A stretch of 64,000 nucleotides of DNA from Agelaius tricolor (GCA_023055355.1 JALJCS010000007.1:5630001-5694000), one strand, 5' to 3'. Positions 1 to 12,073 are shown, counted from the stretch's first letter. Numbers and translations are program-made. Notes: generated from the letters alone by a model not told the origin.

Positions 1-2535
1 ATGGACCAACCTGTTTGCAGGACCAGAATGGTGTTTTTTCTTTTTTTCTGGACTGAGGCAGAGGTGATGCCATGGCCAGTGAGGTGCTGTGGGAAGTGTC
101 AGGCTTATCAGGTTTTGAGAGCTATGGATCTTGGTTATCCCCAGGGTGAAGGGAAGCCTGATGCCTTTGGGGTCTGGTCAAGCAGCCTGGTCTCTGTTTC
201 AGCTGTTCTCTGGCTGATCCCCATCTCCACACCCTGAGCAGCTGCACAGGTACCAAGGGTGATGTCCGGGGTCAGAAACTGCCAGAGCCTGGACTGAGCT
301 GACCCAGCTTTGAGGGAGCAGGAGTCAGGACAGATGCACAGGTCTTGAGGTTACTGAGTGGGAATTCCCAGCTCTGCAGAGAGAGGAATGGGCAGCATTA
401 TTCCCCATGGACAGCCCTGACATAAATGGAAAGGGACAAAAAGGAGGAGGGCTGGAGGCAATGCTAACAGCAGCCTGACATCAACCCAACACCCAGCCCC
501 TGCTCCCAAGGAGAACATCCCCTCAAGAAGAGGATTTCATTGGGGGAAGCCTGTACCAAAGCCATCACTGCTGTGCTGCCTGTCCTCCCCAGGACACAGC
601 CCTCAAAGCTCTGCCAAGTCCCAGATATGTCTCTGTGACTGCAGAGTCCCCCTGGGCTGTGCCAGGCAGCTCCAAAGGCTTTGCTGCTGCACTTTCCTGC
701 CTGGACACCCCTCAGGCTGAGCTTAACCCCACTCATGCACTCCCACAGGTCTCTGGGGTGGGTGTGGATGTAACCCATCTGTAACTGTGCTCCTGGAGGT
801 TTTTGCCATGCTGTGGGTACACACCAGCACTTCTGGAGGTGGGGAAGAGCTGCCTGGGGAGCCTGAAATGAGCCTGCAGTTCTGTGAGCCCTGCAGTGCC
901 ATCAGAAAAGCAAATGAAGTCAGCACCTTTCTGAAGGGGGGAATGCTGACTCACCTGCTGTCTGCTTCCCTGCAGATTCCCTACAGCAGCTCCTTTCTGC
1001 TCTTTGGACGTGCTTTGGGTCCTCTTCACCTCTGTCTGCAGGTACCTGAGCACATCCCTCCCCTTTCACAGCACTCCTGCACAAACCCTGTGCACTCCTC
1101 AGCTCCAGGGCTGGAGCTGCTTCTCCTGCCTGGTGTCTCTGCACCCCTTATAACCCACAGCAGGGCCTCTTGTGTTCCCAGTGCCATCATTTCAAGGAGG
1201 AAGAGCACTCTTCAAGCAAAGCTTGGACCACTGGAGTCTCACAGACCCACAGTCAAAGGTCCCTCTCCAATCTCAGAGTGAAACACCACATGAGACTCTC
1301 AGAGAGCCATTTCCAGTAATGCCTCTGAGGGATAAAGTCATCAGTTGACTAGGGAAAAAAAAATAACGCAGTTAAATTTCAAGAGACCTTTGGGAACACA
1401 CACTCTTAAGCAGCACTGGTGGCAGGTGCCCCAGTAAGAAGCTCATTATGTCCAATAAATTACTCCCTGAAAAGCTCCCAGAGCTCTTATTATCTCTGTA
1501 GTGATACCCAGAAGTGGTCTAATCTCTTGTAGAGCTTACAGAGGGATTCAGCTCTTTGTTTCAGTTTAATTACCTTTCAGAAAAGAAAATTCCTATCAGA
1601 AGCCTGGGAAAAAATAGAGGGTAAATACTCAATGCAAGTGATGTAAAATTAGGGTGAAATCCTGTCACATCATGGTTTGCAGCAGGAGATCTCTGGCCTT
1701 ATGCTGTCTGAAATCAGGGGAAAATTCTCTATCTCACCTTCCAGGGAAAGACCCCCCCTCCAGCAGACACCTCAGCTGGATTAAAATTGTAACTAAGAGC
1801 ATTTTCTGAGGAAGGAGAATAATAGCTTTGTAAATGTATGTACCTTACCCCTGAAATCTCGTTGACTTTGAATTAGCCATGCATTTGCAGGCCCTTTTGG
1901 TCTGACACCCTTTGTGTGAGATTATTTATTTTATTTCTATTTCTAAGAAGCTTTGTGTAATAAGGTGTTAAGCTTAAGACAGTTTAAACTAATATTTGAT
2001 TGTGGAAATGAGTAGTATCTCTGAACAAGGTTAGAAGTGGGTGCTTATAACATTAAAAATTGTTCCTGTTCTGCTTTGGCAGATTAGACCTGTGAAACTA
2101 TAATAGGATTTACCTCTCTCTCTCTGTGTCTCCCTCAGGTTTTAGCTTTTCCCTCAGAGGAGCAGAAACAGGTGACAGACAGCACACTCAGCCCCAACAC
2201 TGGAACTGCACAGGAGGCTTTGGATCAAGAATCCTTCATGGTGGGTTTTGGCTTTGGCTGTGAGCAGTGAACAAGCAGGAGCTGCAGCCCAGCCCACAGC
2301 AGGCTGGCAGATTGAAGCACTGAGGCCTGAGCATCACAGCAAGGAGCAGGGAGCTGTTTGGGCACCTCAGCCTGCCTGGGTGTGCCCACTGGAGTGGGAT
2401 AACCATTTCCAGATGCTCAGGGTGAGCATGAGCCACAATGTAAGGGAAAACTTGGGTGGGGCACTGAGAGACTGTGTTTTTGAGAGATTGTATTTTTGAG
2501 GGCCAAAGCCCAGGCTGGGAGCAGAGGAATGATTT
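1..2535. other. Unique noncoding sequence, no gene recognised
   Basis: I see no recognisable gene or transposon here. The open frames are short and overlap on both strands around 464-1281, where the sequence is rich in CAG/CTG-type words and so poor in stops. The stretch at 1300-2120 is more A/T-rich and contains only very short frames. It could be intron or intergenic DNA. Confidence 0.6.
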
Positions 2536-2540
2536 GTTCC

Positions 2541-3235
2541 TGTCCTAGGTTGGAAATTGGTGTGGGTGTTCTATTCCTATCTGTGGGGCAGCTCTCTGCT
2601 GTCCATGGGGCAGTTTTTTCTTTCTCTCTCCCACAGCCAATCCTCCCTGCAGGAGATCTCTGCTGTCCATGGCCACTGAGTGTCCCTGCAGGGCTGATCC
2701 AATCCCATCATCCCATGGGGAGATGCTGCATTGCCCAGGGGAGGAGCCAAGCATTCCTACCTGGATCCAATCTGAGGTGCTGGCACAGCCCAGCAGCCTT
2801 TGCCCAGTGCATTGCCAGAGGAGCAGCTTCTGCTGCCCTGCATTGCCAGAGGGAGCCCAGGCCCATCTCCAGCAGCCCTGGAGCTGCAGAGGAAAACTCC
2901 CCCCTTGTGCAGGATCCCTGCTCCAGCAGAGCCACAGCTGGCACTGCAGGAGGGCTGAGCCCCCATGGGATGGGGCTGTGCCACCCCCTGACACACAGGG
3001 GGACAGGGACTGCTCTGACTCTGGCAGTGTTTTGGTTTTTCTTTTTGTTTGTACTATGACATTTGTATTTTTTAGTTTCCCTAATAAAGAACTGTTATTC
3101 CTATTCCCATATTTTTGCCTGAGAGCCCCCTTAATTTCAAAATCATAATAATTTGGAGGGAGGGGGTTTACATTTTCCATGTCAGGGGAGGTTGCTGCCT
3201 TCCTCAGCAGACACCTGTCTGTTCAAACCAGGACA
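2541..3235 (+). mobile_element. Solo LTR of an endogenous retrovirus, ERVL-like, passerine type
   Basis: The element is 695 bp. It starts TGTCCTAGGTTGG and ends AAACCAGGACA, so the ends are TG...CA with a 6-bp inverted terminus (TGTCCT/AGGACA). It is flanked by a perfect 5-bp target duplication, GTTCC, at 2536-2540 and 3236-3240. A CCAAT motif lies in the U3 part near 2638, and the polyadenylation hexamer AATAAA is at 3083-3088, about 150 bp before the end; this sets the sense strand as plus. I recognise the end sequences as a very common songbird LTR, but I cannot assign the exact Repbase name. A 5-bp duplication is usual for ERVL/ERV3-type elements. No gag, pol or env sequence flanks it, so it is a solo LTR. 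The 187- and 211-codon frames that cross it are accidental. Confidence 0.9.
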
Positions 3236-3358
3236 GTTCCCCTGAGCACAATTCCCTGCTCTCCTCTCCCATCCTCCTCAGGACTGGAAGCTGCCCAGTG
3301 AGTGCTGCTGCAGAAGAAGCCTCTGCTCCTGGTCTGGAATGAGTCCATGGGAGACCAA

Positions 3359-3651
3359 GATGATCAGAGGGATGGAGCACCTCTCCTGTGTGGAAAGGCT
3401 CTGCTGTGTGGAGAGAACTGGGACTGCTCAGCCTGGAAAAGAGAAGCCTTTGGGGTGACCTGATTGCAGCCTTCCAGCACCTGAAGGAGCTGATAAGAAA
3501 GAGGGAGAGAGACTATTTAGAAGAGCCTGGAGGACAAGGGGGAATGGCTTCAAATTGAAAGAGTAGGGTTAGATTAGATGTTGGGAAGAAATTCTTCCCT
3601 GTGAGGGTGCTGAGGCCCTGGCACAGGCTGTGCAGAGAAGCTGTGGATCCT
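3359..3651 (+). mobile_element. CR1 LINE fragment, truncated at both ends
   Basis: The sequence follows the avian CR1 3' region in sense orientation. Diagnostic words include GGACTGCTCAGCCTGGA near 3421, GGTGACCTGATTGCAGCCTT near 3456 and GATGTTGGGAAGAAATTCTT near 3578, then CTGTGGATCC at 3641. The final part with the terminal octamers is missing: the copy stops where CR1 would read on from the words after GCTGTGGATGC. It is 5'-truncated as most CR1 copies are, and untranslatable. Confidence 0.85.
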
Positions 3652-4535
3652 TACTTCAGCAAAATATCAAGGCAAAACAAGCCCTTTTCAGAGAAATGAG
3701 CTCAGGTGTTTATTTTGTGAGATGACAGCATTTAGAGTTCAAACTGAGTGGTGCAGAGCTTTGATAGACTCTTCCTACAGTGTTATTTGCTTGCCTAGGA
3801 CTACTGAGTGGAAATAACCTCAGATTTTCAGCACTGCCCTGAACATGTTTTTTCCAGAGAGAATCAGTCCAGCAAACGTGACTCCCCATTTCCAAAGCCC
3901 CCACAGTGGTGAGTGAGAGGGCTTGCAGACTGTCTGTCTTCTTGAAGCACCTTCCCCTCTTAAAACACCTCCTGGTGCCTGCTGATGTCACTGTGTCCTC
4001 GGGGACAGCTTCCCAAGCAGGGTGGCAGGACACAAGCAGTGTGACACGGAGCCCAGAGTGAGCTCTGTGTGCCCCTGGGTGTCTGCCCTGCTCTCAGCTG
4101 GGCTGGGGGCTCAGAGCCCGTGTCAGGGGCTACTGCAGGAGAGCAATGTGGCTGTGCAAGTCCTGAGCAGCGAGTGCAGCTTGTTTGTACAGCAGATTTT
4201 ATCACTGTGCATTGCCTTTGAAGTCTGCAGAGTGGGACAGGTGATGCAATCTCTCCTAATTAGCACAGTCCAGAGGGAATGACCAGCATTAAGTTTTCCA
4301 GGTAATGCTCTGTTTTCTGTTTCCTCCTCAGCTTTCTGATAATTGCGATTCAGTGGAAAGGCCTGGAAGGTATTAAAGAAGCTGCTGCTGCTCCTGGCTC
4401 CTTACCCTGCCAGGCAGAGAGTGAGGTCAGATATTTCTCTGGATGCCAAGGGACAGGCAGGGCTACCTGATGCACTCTGGGCACTGCCAGGCCTTGCCAC
4501 AGCTCAGCTTTTGGTACAGGAGGTGTTCCGGAGGT
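3652..4535. other. Unique noncoding sequence between CR1 and LTR
   Basis: No gene, RNA or repeat was recognised. Both strands carry only short frames, the longest 107 codons on the minus strand. Confidence 0.55.
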
Positions 4536-4541
4536 GTTGGT

Positions 4542-4926
4542 TGTGATGGTGTTCACAGGGTCTTAGGATGAGGGAAGAGACGAGGATCTGACTCCATGTT
4601 TCAGAAGGCTTGATTTATTATTTTATGATATATATTACATTAAAACTATACTAAAAGAGTAGAAGAAAGGATTTCATCAGAAGGCTAGCTAAGAATAGAA
4701 TAGCAAAGAATGATAACAAAGGTCTGTGTCTCGGCTCTCTGTCTGAGCCAGCTGGGCTGTGATTGGCCATTAATTACAAACAACCAACATGGGCCAATCA
4801 AAGCTCTCCACCTGTTGCATTCCACACAGCAGATAACCATTGTTTACATTTTGTTCCTGAGGCCTCTCAGCTTCTCAGGAGGAAAAATTCTAAGGAAAGG
4901 ATTTTTCATAAAAGGTGTCTGCGACA
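4542..4926 (-). mobile_element. Solo LTR, family B copy 1, ERVK-like
   Basis: Read on the minus strand the 385-bp element starts TGTCGCAGACACC and ends CACCATCACA. A perfect 6-bp target duplication, GTTGGT, flanks it at 4536-4541 and 4927-4932; 6 bp is typical of ERVK (class II) integration. Promoter parts are visible in the expected order on the minus strand: a CCAAT box (ATTGG on plus at 4762-4766), an AT-rich TATA region, and AATAAA (TTTATT on plus at 4614-4619), then a U5-like end. The same family occurs at 16902-17322 and 41750-42257. No internal retroviral sequence is present. Confidence 0.9.
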
Positions 4927-4932
4927 GTTGGT

Positions 4933-5696
4933 TATCATGCCACCCTTGATAACCAACAGCTCCTGAAGCTCAGGGAGGGTTAAAAGAAGTCTGACCCCAA
5001 AGATTCTTCCTTCAGGGAGCAGTGACCTACAGTGAGTAACGCCAGTGGAAAGACGTGCAGGCAACGTCAAGAGAAATGTGATGTAAAAAAATGATGACAG
5101 CTGAGAAGGGTCCAGAACAGGCAAGTGCTGAAGATATTAAAGCAAACAAGATCGTTTCAGGCACACAGGAAGCACGAAGCTTGGCAGAGGGTTGTTGTTG
5201 AACTACTGGTCTGCAAACGAGCTGGCTGGGCTATTTAAAAGGCTAAGGACACTGCAGAGGAGGTTTGGAGAAGTATTTGCATGACAAGTATACGATTTTC
5301 AGATGAAAATGGATGAAGCTTCATCAGGAATTGAGGTGCCAAAAGAAGGGAACTGGCCCAAACTAAAAAATAAAAGTTGCAAGTACCCAAACTTTTAAAA
5401 TTGTCCCAGAGGACCTGGATACTGTATTATATTTATAAATTGTACCTATGAAAAAACAATGGTTAAGTTTTTGCAAAGGGATAAAGTAATGTAATAGCTA
5501 AACTGAAAATATACAATATTTCCTTAAAGCATGATATTTTATTAAGAACCAAAAAAGAAAAAAAAATCTTGCACTCATGTCTAGAAAGAATGCCAGTGTG
5601 ACTGCACAGCATAGGGAATCTTACTGCAGGTTCAGGAAAACTGAGTGAAAGGGTAATTAAAATATAGTTATTAACAGCACATACTCATTCAGCATA
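4933..5696. other. Noncoding sequence, possibly containing an old decayed repeat
   Basis: No gene was recognised. The second half, from about 5130, is A-rich with several AAAAAA runs and no frame of note. Its texture could be that of an old LINE remnant, but I cannot match it to a family. Confidence 0.45.
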
Positions 5697-6003
5697 AATC
5701 ATAGAATCACAGAATGGTTTTAGGTTGGAAGGGACCTTAAAGATCATCTAGTTCCAACTTCTCCCCCATGGGCAGGGGCACCTTCCACTCAACCAGGTTG
5801 CTCCAAGCCCCAATGTCCAACCTGGTCCTGAACACTCTCAGGGATGGGGCAGCCACAGCTCCTCTGCACAATCTTTTCCAGTGCTTCACCACTCTCACAG
5901 TAAAGAATTTCTTCCTAATATCCAGTCCAAACCTGATCTGTTTCAGTGTGAAAGCATTCCTCTTGTCCTGTCACTCCATGCATTGTGAAAAGTTTCTCTC
6001 CAT
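5697..6003 (-). mobile_element. CR1 LINE 3' end, antisense
   Basis: The plus strand reads the complement of the CR1 3' terminus: AATCATAGAATCACAGAATG, then GGTTGGAAGGGACC, GATCATCTAGTTCCAAC, CAGGTTGCTCCAAGCCCC and TAAAGAATTTCTTCCTAATA. The element therefore lies on the minus strand with its 3' end at 5697. It is 5'-truncated near 6003, where the match fades into unrelated sequence. The 96-codon frame starting at 5768 is a shadow of this element. Confidence 0.95.
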
Positions 6004-7409
6004 GAACATGCAAAGCTTCAGTAACTCTGGGTTCTTCCACCATATGAACCACGAGTAGCTAAAGTGACAATGCCAAGCTGAATTTTAGGAGGCCTTTGAC
6101 TGAGATCCCAAGGAGAAGACTTTGGTGCACCAAGATTTTGGCAGGTGAAGAATGTGACAACAATATGGACCAGAACCAGAGCGACATGATGGCACATGTG
6201 GCAAAGACAAAAAATTTAATGGAATCACCAGTATGGAGGGGCACTGACATCTGAGGAAGAGGCAGAGGAAATCCATGGATCCAGATGGCCAGTATATAAA
6301 ATATTATAAAAGCCAAATATTAGAAAAGCAGGCACTTCACATTACCTGCCTGGCAGCCAGGCTTTCAGACCTGTCTGCACAAGAAAACAAGGGGCCACAA
6401 GGCTGGAAAACAGCTGAGGCTGCATTAATAGGGAAATTCATCCAGACAATAATTGCTCTGTTAGCTTAACCTCAGGAGTATGACAGGCATTTCGCTGATT
6501 TTGAAGGGACGAATAATGCAAGACATGGAGTTTAATAGAAAATGGTATCAAATGCAACAGGGGAGTTACCAAAAATAAATCTGACCTAACACAAAGTATT
6601 TATTTTCAAAATAGCTGAGGTTACAGACAAGAAGATGCCATGGATCTCATCTATCTGGCCCCCTCCCCAGTAATAAGTGGAGGAGTGGGTTGCTAGGAGT
6701 TAAGAGGGCAAAGAGTAGGTCAAGGATGAGATGCCTACAGATGGTTCTGAAAGTCCTCTCTGTCTGCAGTTGTAGCTTTTACACTTCAAACAAAGACCCA
6801 GACACACCCATACCCTCACTTTGGGGCAAACTGGATGTGCTGCTTTGCATCTGGCTGTGTGCTCACCCATCTCCTGTGGGCTGACATCCTGCCACATCCC
6901 CCCTGTGGCACTGGGGACCTCCCCAGCCACGTGGTCCCATCTCAGGTTTCATCCTGCAGGAGGTTCTGCTTCACAGGCATCACATTATCCCTGGGAGAGA
7001 AAATATCCAATGGCTAATTAAAATTTCCTAACGATGACTAAACCCACAAGGACCCCTCTCCAGTTATTCCAATGGTTATTAATTAATCTCACCATTACCA
7101 TGGCAGAGCTTCAGCTGCTGCCTTTTCACCAGATGGTCACAAACCACCAGCAAGGGGAAGGGTGAGCTTTTACCCTCCTGGAGAACCCACTCCATGCCAG
7201 TGGCTGGGCTTGGCAGGAGGATGCTGGGCTGAAGTCAGCACTGCCAGCAGCCAGGCTGAGAAATCACGTTGGCACCAAGCAGATCAGCATCACTTTGTGC
7301 CTGGCCAGGCTCTTCCTCTGACATCCTCTCCTCTCCCTTCCCCTCCTGCAGGTTTCCCTGTGCCCACGAGCAGCAGCCATCACTCCACCCTGCCTTGGGA
7401 TTGATTATT
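6004..7409. other. Noncoding sequence, weak LINE-like segment near 6400-6620
   Basis: No gene was recognised. Around 6440-6620 the order of words (CTGTTAGCTTAACCTCAGGA and the following stretch) faintly recalls a CR1 reverse-transcriptase segment, but the match is too decayed to call. The stretch at 7140-7400 is C/T-rich and carries only short frames. Confidence 0.45.
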
Positions 7410-7428
7410 TCTCTCTCTCTCTCTCTCT
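7410..7428. repeat. (TC)n dinucleotide microsatellite
   Basis: An uninterrupted TC run of about nine units, preceded by TTGATTATT and followed by GGCCCC. Confidence 0.9.
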
Positions 7429-8066
7429 GGCCCCGTCCATTAATGACGCACGGTGATTGAAATGCTGTTGCTTTTTACTTCTCACCCTCTCTTTTTTCCC
7501 CCCCTATTCCCACTATTTTTGTCAGGCATGAAGTCAAGGTTTTCGTTATTCTATATTTGCATGGATTAAGCTGCCTTCATCATCTATTAGCTTCTAAGTG
7601 ATAAGAGCCCACATGCAGGCTCCCTCGTTATGCATGCTGCCTCTGCCCCCTGTCCCTGGTTACTTCTGGCCCAAATTCCAGCTCCAGGAGCCAAATGTCT
7701 GCCTCAGGTAGAAATGCCTCAAAAATTATTCTTTTAAGATGTCCTTTTCAAAAAAGGAGATGTGTTTTCTTGCACATTTGTCTTGGCTGCCTCAGCTGCA
7801 TCTTTCTGTGCTACCAAACTATTCAAGGCTTCCTCTCAATTTTTCATGTTTTACTTTCTAGGCCAGGAAAATAGTTATATTTGAAGTGAAACAACCTGAT
7901 CTACCTGTTGATCTCCTTATATTTGCATGCCTAACATGTCAGATACCTTGATGGGGGGGGGTGCTGTGGTTCTAAGGTCTTCTACAGTCATTAATCTCCT
8001 AACTTCCCACTTAAAAATACTTCCTGTTATTTAGTCTGCTTGTAGGTTTAAAATAAGAGTTTAAAA
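7429..8066. other. Unique sequence, possible conserved noncoding element
   Basis: No gene. The segment 7435-7640 has A/T-rich, low-repeat texture with isolated words such as TAATGACGCACGG and TATTTGCATGGATTAA (octamer- and homeodomain-like), which is common in conserved vertebrate noncoding elements. A G8 run lies near 7953-7960. Confidence 0.4.
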
Positions 8067-8067
8067 A

Positions 8068-8168
8068 GACAAAAAAACCCAAAAACCTAACCATCCCCCC
8101 CCCCCCCCCCCCCTCAAAAAAAACCCAAACCCAACAAAACAAACAAAAAAGACAAAACAAAACCCAGA
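8068..8168. repeat. A/C-rich low-complexity tract with C19 homopolymer
   Basis: The tract contains an uninterrupted run of 19 C at 8095-8113, bordered by AAAAACC-type sequence on the left and AACCCAAACCCAACAAAAC-type sequence on the right. The minus strand reads as G19. The frames across it encode only low-complexity peptides. Confidence 0.9.
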
Positions 8169-9928
8169 CTATCCTGGAAGAGGAGTTAGAGAGATGGAGA
8201 AACCCAGGAAAACAGAGAGATGATTGGTAGAAGAGGTCCATTAGGCCTGTGTGTGGCTGGAGAAGGCTTGGAAGGTACAAATTCTCTGTCTCCTCACCAG
8301 CCCTGAGGTGGAGCTGCCTGGGGTGCTGGAGCTGCAGCAGGGACTTTGCAAGAGCTCAGTATCGAGCAGGGTTTGTGAGTGGTTTTCTCATCAAGCCCTG
8401 ATCTACTGTTGCTTCCATTTATGGGTGTTTCATGCAACTAAATGATGGCTTTGAGCTGATGATAAAACAGCTTTCTCTCTCCTTGCTGCCTGTGCAAGCC
8501 AGTTAACCAATTCCAGTGAATTCCAGTCAATGCCACATGGACCTGGAGGAAAACAGCAAGTGCCAGGCAGCAAAAGGGCAAGGCCAGCCACAAAAAGGGG
8601 GGGAAATATCTGCTTTATTCTCTCTGAGCTTGATGTCTGCACACAACTGTGCCTTTCTTCTGTGTCCTGCTGTGCCCTGGGCTGTCTCAGACCCTTGGGG
8701 CAAAACTCACCGGGCAGGGAGGTCCGAGGAGCACAAAACAGCCCAAAGAGCCACAAACAGGGTGTGACAGCTGCTGCCTGAGGGGCTCCCTGCTGATCTC
8801 ATTGGGGTGTAGGGCTGGGACTTCATTTTCCAGGCTGGGAAGGAGGATAAAAACATGTTCACATGTCGTGTCTCACTTTGCTAAACCTGGAGGGGAGGGG
8901 CGGCTGGAGAGTGTGACCACGGTGTTCTGCCTGGATGTTGCCATGTATTTTGTTTTCAGAATGAATGGATCACTCACTGAAAAGGAAAAAAAAGGGCATT
9001 TTAGGTCAAATGAAACTCTTTTTCAAATTTGAACTGAAGAAGTGCAGAATTTCTCTGCTAAAACAATCCAGAGGGGGAAAAACAAAATCAGATCTAAAAA
9101 ACCTCAGAGCATTGTTGGGTACTTTAAAATTTTAAACATCTGACTTTTCATTTTCCAGCCATGTTTTATTGATCAAATGTGATTAAACCATGACTTAAAG
9201 GTTACTAAGACATAAATAAAAACCATAAAACAGCTTCTCCAACAGAAGTCTCTTTCTTTGCGTGAGAAAGTGGGAGAAGGCAGCTCAATCCCTGTCACAG
9301 CTGGTGACTTAGGTGAGAGCCAAAGAGGTTTTCTCTGCTTTCTGGGGGGGGTCAGGCAGGCACAGGTAGGCTCATCCTCAGCTTTCCTCCCCCTGTTTGT
9401 GCTTTGGGTGCTGTGCTGTTGTTACCACAGCTTTCTGACCAGCTCAGTGTGCACTGCCTGTATGGACATCCCTGCCGAGGCAGAAGAACGTGCTTCTTCC
9501 CCCAGTTCCCACAGCACTGCTTCTGTCATTTGTAAAAATATCTGTACCCCACAGGAATAAAATCCCTGAGGAAAGGGCAGATGGACTCAGGCAATGCAGG
9601 ATAACGAGGTCTCTGTGTCAGGGGAAGCAGAATGGAAATGATTTTGGAGCATTTTGGGATCGCTGCTGACATTGCAAAACCAAGGGACTTGAAAGGGCAC
9701 CGGGATTGATGGATGGGGAGGAAATAAGGATGGAGGGAAAGCACACAAGGTTTAAACAGCAAAAAGCACAAGGCTGTGCAGGATATTTGTCACTGGAATC
9801 CCTGAAAAACACTGGTCCTTTGAAGTAGCTCCTTGTGTGAGGAGTGCCTGAGAGTTTGCCTCCACTCAGTTCCATGTCCCCGTGCAGCCCTGTCCCTCCC
9901 TGCAGGAGGCTGGGGGACAATCAGTGCC
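8169..9928. other. Unique noncoding sequence
   Basis: No gene or repeat was recognised. Several overlapping frames at 8430-9032 on both strands (up to 127 codons) have no visible family features. The segment 8970-9250 is A/T-rich. Confidence 0.55.
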
Positions 9929-10560
9929 TGTGAAAAATGCGTATTTTATGATTGGCTTTTTGCAAATATTAAAATGAATATTATGTGTGTTATGTCAGAA
10001 AGTTATGCTGTACTAATTTTCTTAAGTAGTGTGTTAAATTTAGTTTGAGGTTATAACATAATGTTAAAATAGCAACTATGCTATGGAAGATACTTTTTTT
10101 CCTAAAGAAAGGACTCACACCGAGATAGCAGCCACAGGACACCTAAATCTTTCAGAGAAAGAGAATTTATTGCTCCATTATCAGGAGAAACGAACGTCTT
10201 CCTGCCTTGCTCAGCCATGAAGATGTCGTCAGAATTAAGAGGAAGAAGCTGACACTGACCAGACAGAATCCTGTGTTTGAATGGAGTTTATGCATCATGG
10301 ATGAGGTGTATGAATATGGAACAGGCCATTGTTTTTAAGGGTTAATCCTCTGTTAACGTGTGTCCTTTTTCGGGCTTATGTTGCCCAGAAAGAGGTACCT
10401 GGATGTCTGTAACTCTTTGTTTCTATTGTCTCATATTGTCCTAATCCAAATTGTCCAAAATTTTTATTACTCTAATTATATTGCTATTGCTATTTTTATA
10501 ACCATTTTATTACTATTAAACTTTTAACATATTAAAAACAAGTATTTGGCATTTTTCACA
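9929..10560. mobile_element. Passerine LTR-like element with 12-bp inverted ends
   Basis: The 632-bp unit starts TGTGAAAAATGC and ends GCATTTTTCACA, a perfect 12-bp terminal inverted repeat containing the TG...CA ends of an LTR. The interior words (GATTGGCTTTTTGCAAATAT, CACCGAGATAGCAGCCACAG, GGTACCTGGATGTCTGTAAC) match my memory of an abundant zebra-finch-type LTR (TguLTR5-like); the name is tentative. Flanks are GTGCC on the left and CTTCC on the right, which is not a clean target duplication. AATAAA motifs exist only on the minus strand (for example TTTATT on plus near 10168), so the sense strand may be minus. No internal viral sequence adjoins it. Confidence 0.8.
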
Positions 10561-12073
10561 CTTCCAATGCCGCTCATGGAAATCTGCTTGGCACACAGGA
10601 GCACCACAGGACCCAATCCCCATGTCTGGCCTGCTGCAGCAATGACATTGATATTGTCACATTGAAGTGGTGCAAATGGCTCAGAGCGTTGCTAAGGGTT
10701 TCTCCCGTGCAATTAATGACATCAAGCAGCCAAATCCCTGCATTCTGAGGGCAGGCAGCCACGTGGGATGGAGAGAACTGCTGAGGCACCAGAGAAGCAC
10801 AGCGTAGGTCTCCCTGATCCTCCTCATAATGTGCAAAAATACTGGAAACCCAGCCTCCAAAATAGCAATGGGTGACACCAAGCATCCTCCCAGCTCCCAC
10901 ATTATCCTTTGAGTTAATTCCTGTTCTTTTTACATCTCTGTCCTTGGCTGTGGTAACAAAGGACACAAACTCATCTCGTTTTGAGCTGGCATTTTTTCAG
11001 CATCTCCTTGAAAAGCCTCCCTGTCATTTGTGTCTCCCCAAGAGGGGGGTGAAAGGAAAGATATCTGTGACTGGATTCACAGCTTTGAATCAAAATAATT
11101 TGTCAGATGTCCAGGACAACAGCAGAGAGCTGGCTGGACAGGTTAAAACTGGCAGGAACTAATGACAGTTAAAAATACACTCAAATTCAGTGTACAAATT
11201 CTCTTTTCAAACTCTAGAAAAACAGCTTGAAATGTGTTTGACATCTTTTTGGAAACCCTTTATATCTGAAGAGAAGCAAATTTGAAAAGCATTTGCTAAT
11301 TGCACAAACTGACTTGCATTCTGGGGCCTGAAAGTGCCCTGGAAGTTAAAAATGTAGATGGCAAATAAATCCAGAATATACCAGCCAGACTCCCATCAGT
11401 TCCTTGTATTTTGACTTCAGTGACACCAAGAACTTTGCCTCTTGCTGCAAAACTGTGTTCTGCTTCTCAGGCCTAGAGATGGGTGCCCTATGCAGGCAGG
11501 AGGGTAGAATGCTGGCAGCCTGTGATGCTGTCTCGGTTCCTTTCCAGCTGAGCATGGTCCAGGTGGGAAGGAGAGAGAGAGAAACAGAGGAGAGGGGCTG
11601 CAAGGACTCCCTTGACATCTCTGCTGCATCCAGTGCCAGGTTTAAATGCTGAGGATTAACAAGAACAGGAGAGTTTTTGCATATTGGGCAACTGCCTGGG
11701 GGAAGCAGTGCATCATTCTGCACTTGTGCAGAGGATGAGGACTGGGGGCAATTAGATCATGGCTTATCAGAAGTAAAAGTCAGTTTCCAGATAAGCAGAG
11801 TGTAACATGTGGATTAAAGTTGCCAGTTAATTAAAGAGGCTGGGTTTAAGCCACAGATAGGGCAGCATTTAGTGAAGTAATGCTAAAAGAGTGCTGCTCT
11901 GTGGAGTCAGAGGAGGATAGTGTAGTACAGGGTGTAGAGATGCTGGGTTAATACCAAAATTAATTAAGAACACAATGTCTGAAGGGCTCCAGGCCAGGCT
12001 TCAAGCCTGTGGAGTGTGGAGCAGACACTGAGGAGCAGATCTCTAATTCAAGGGCAGATCTTCTTCCCATTCA
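10561..12073. other. Unique noncoding sequence
   Basis: No gene or repeat was recognised. Frames of up to 130 codons overlap on both strands near 10574-10966 and 11346-11723 without family features. Confidence 0.55.

Noticed and set aside
2545..3180. 211-codon minus-strand frame
   Set aside because: It lies entirely inside the solo LTR and runs antisense to it; other frames overlap it on both strands.
6380..6620. Possible decayed CR1 reverse-transcriptase segment
   Set aside because: Similarity is too weak to claim without an alignment.
9924..10565. GTGCC/CTTCC as a target duplication
   Set aside because: Only three of five positions agree, no better than chance.
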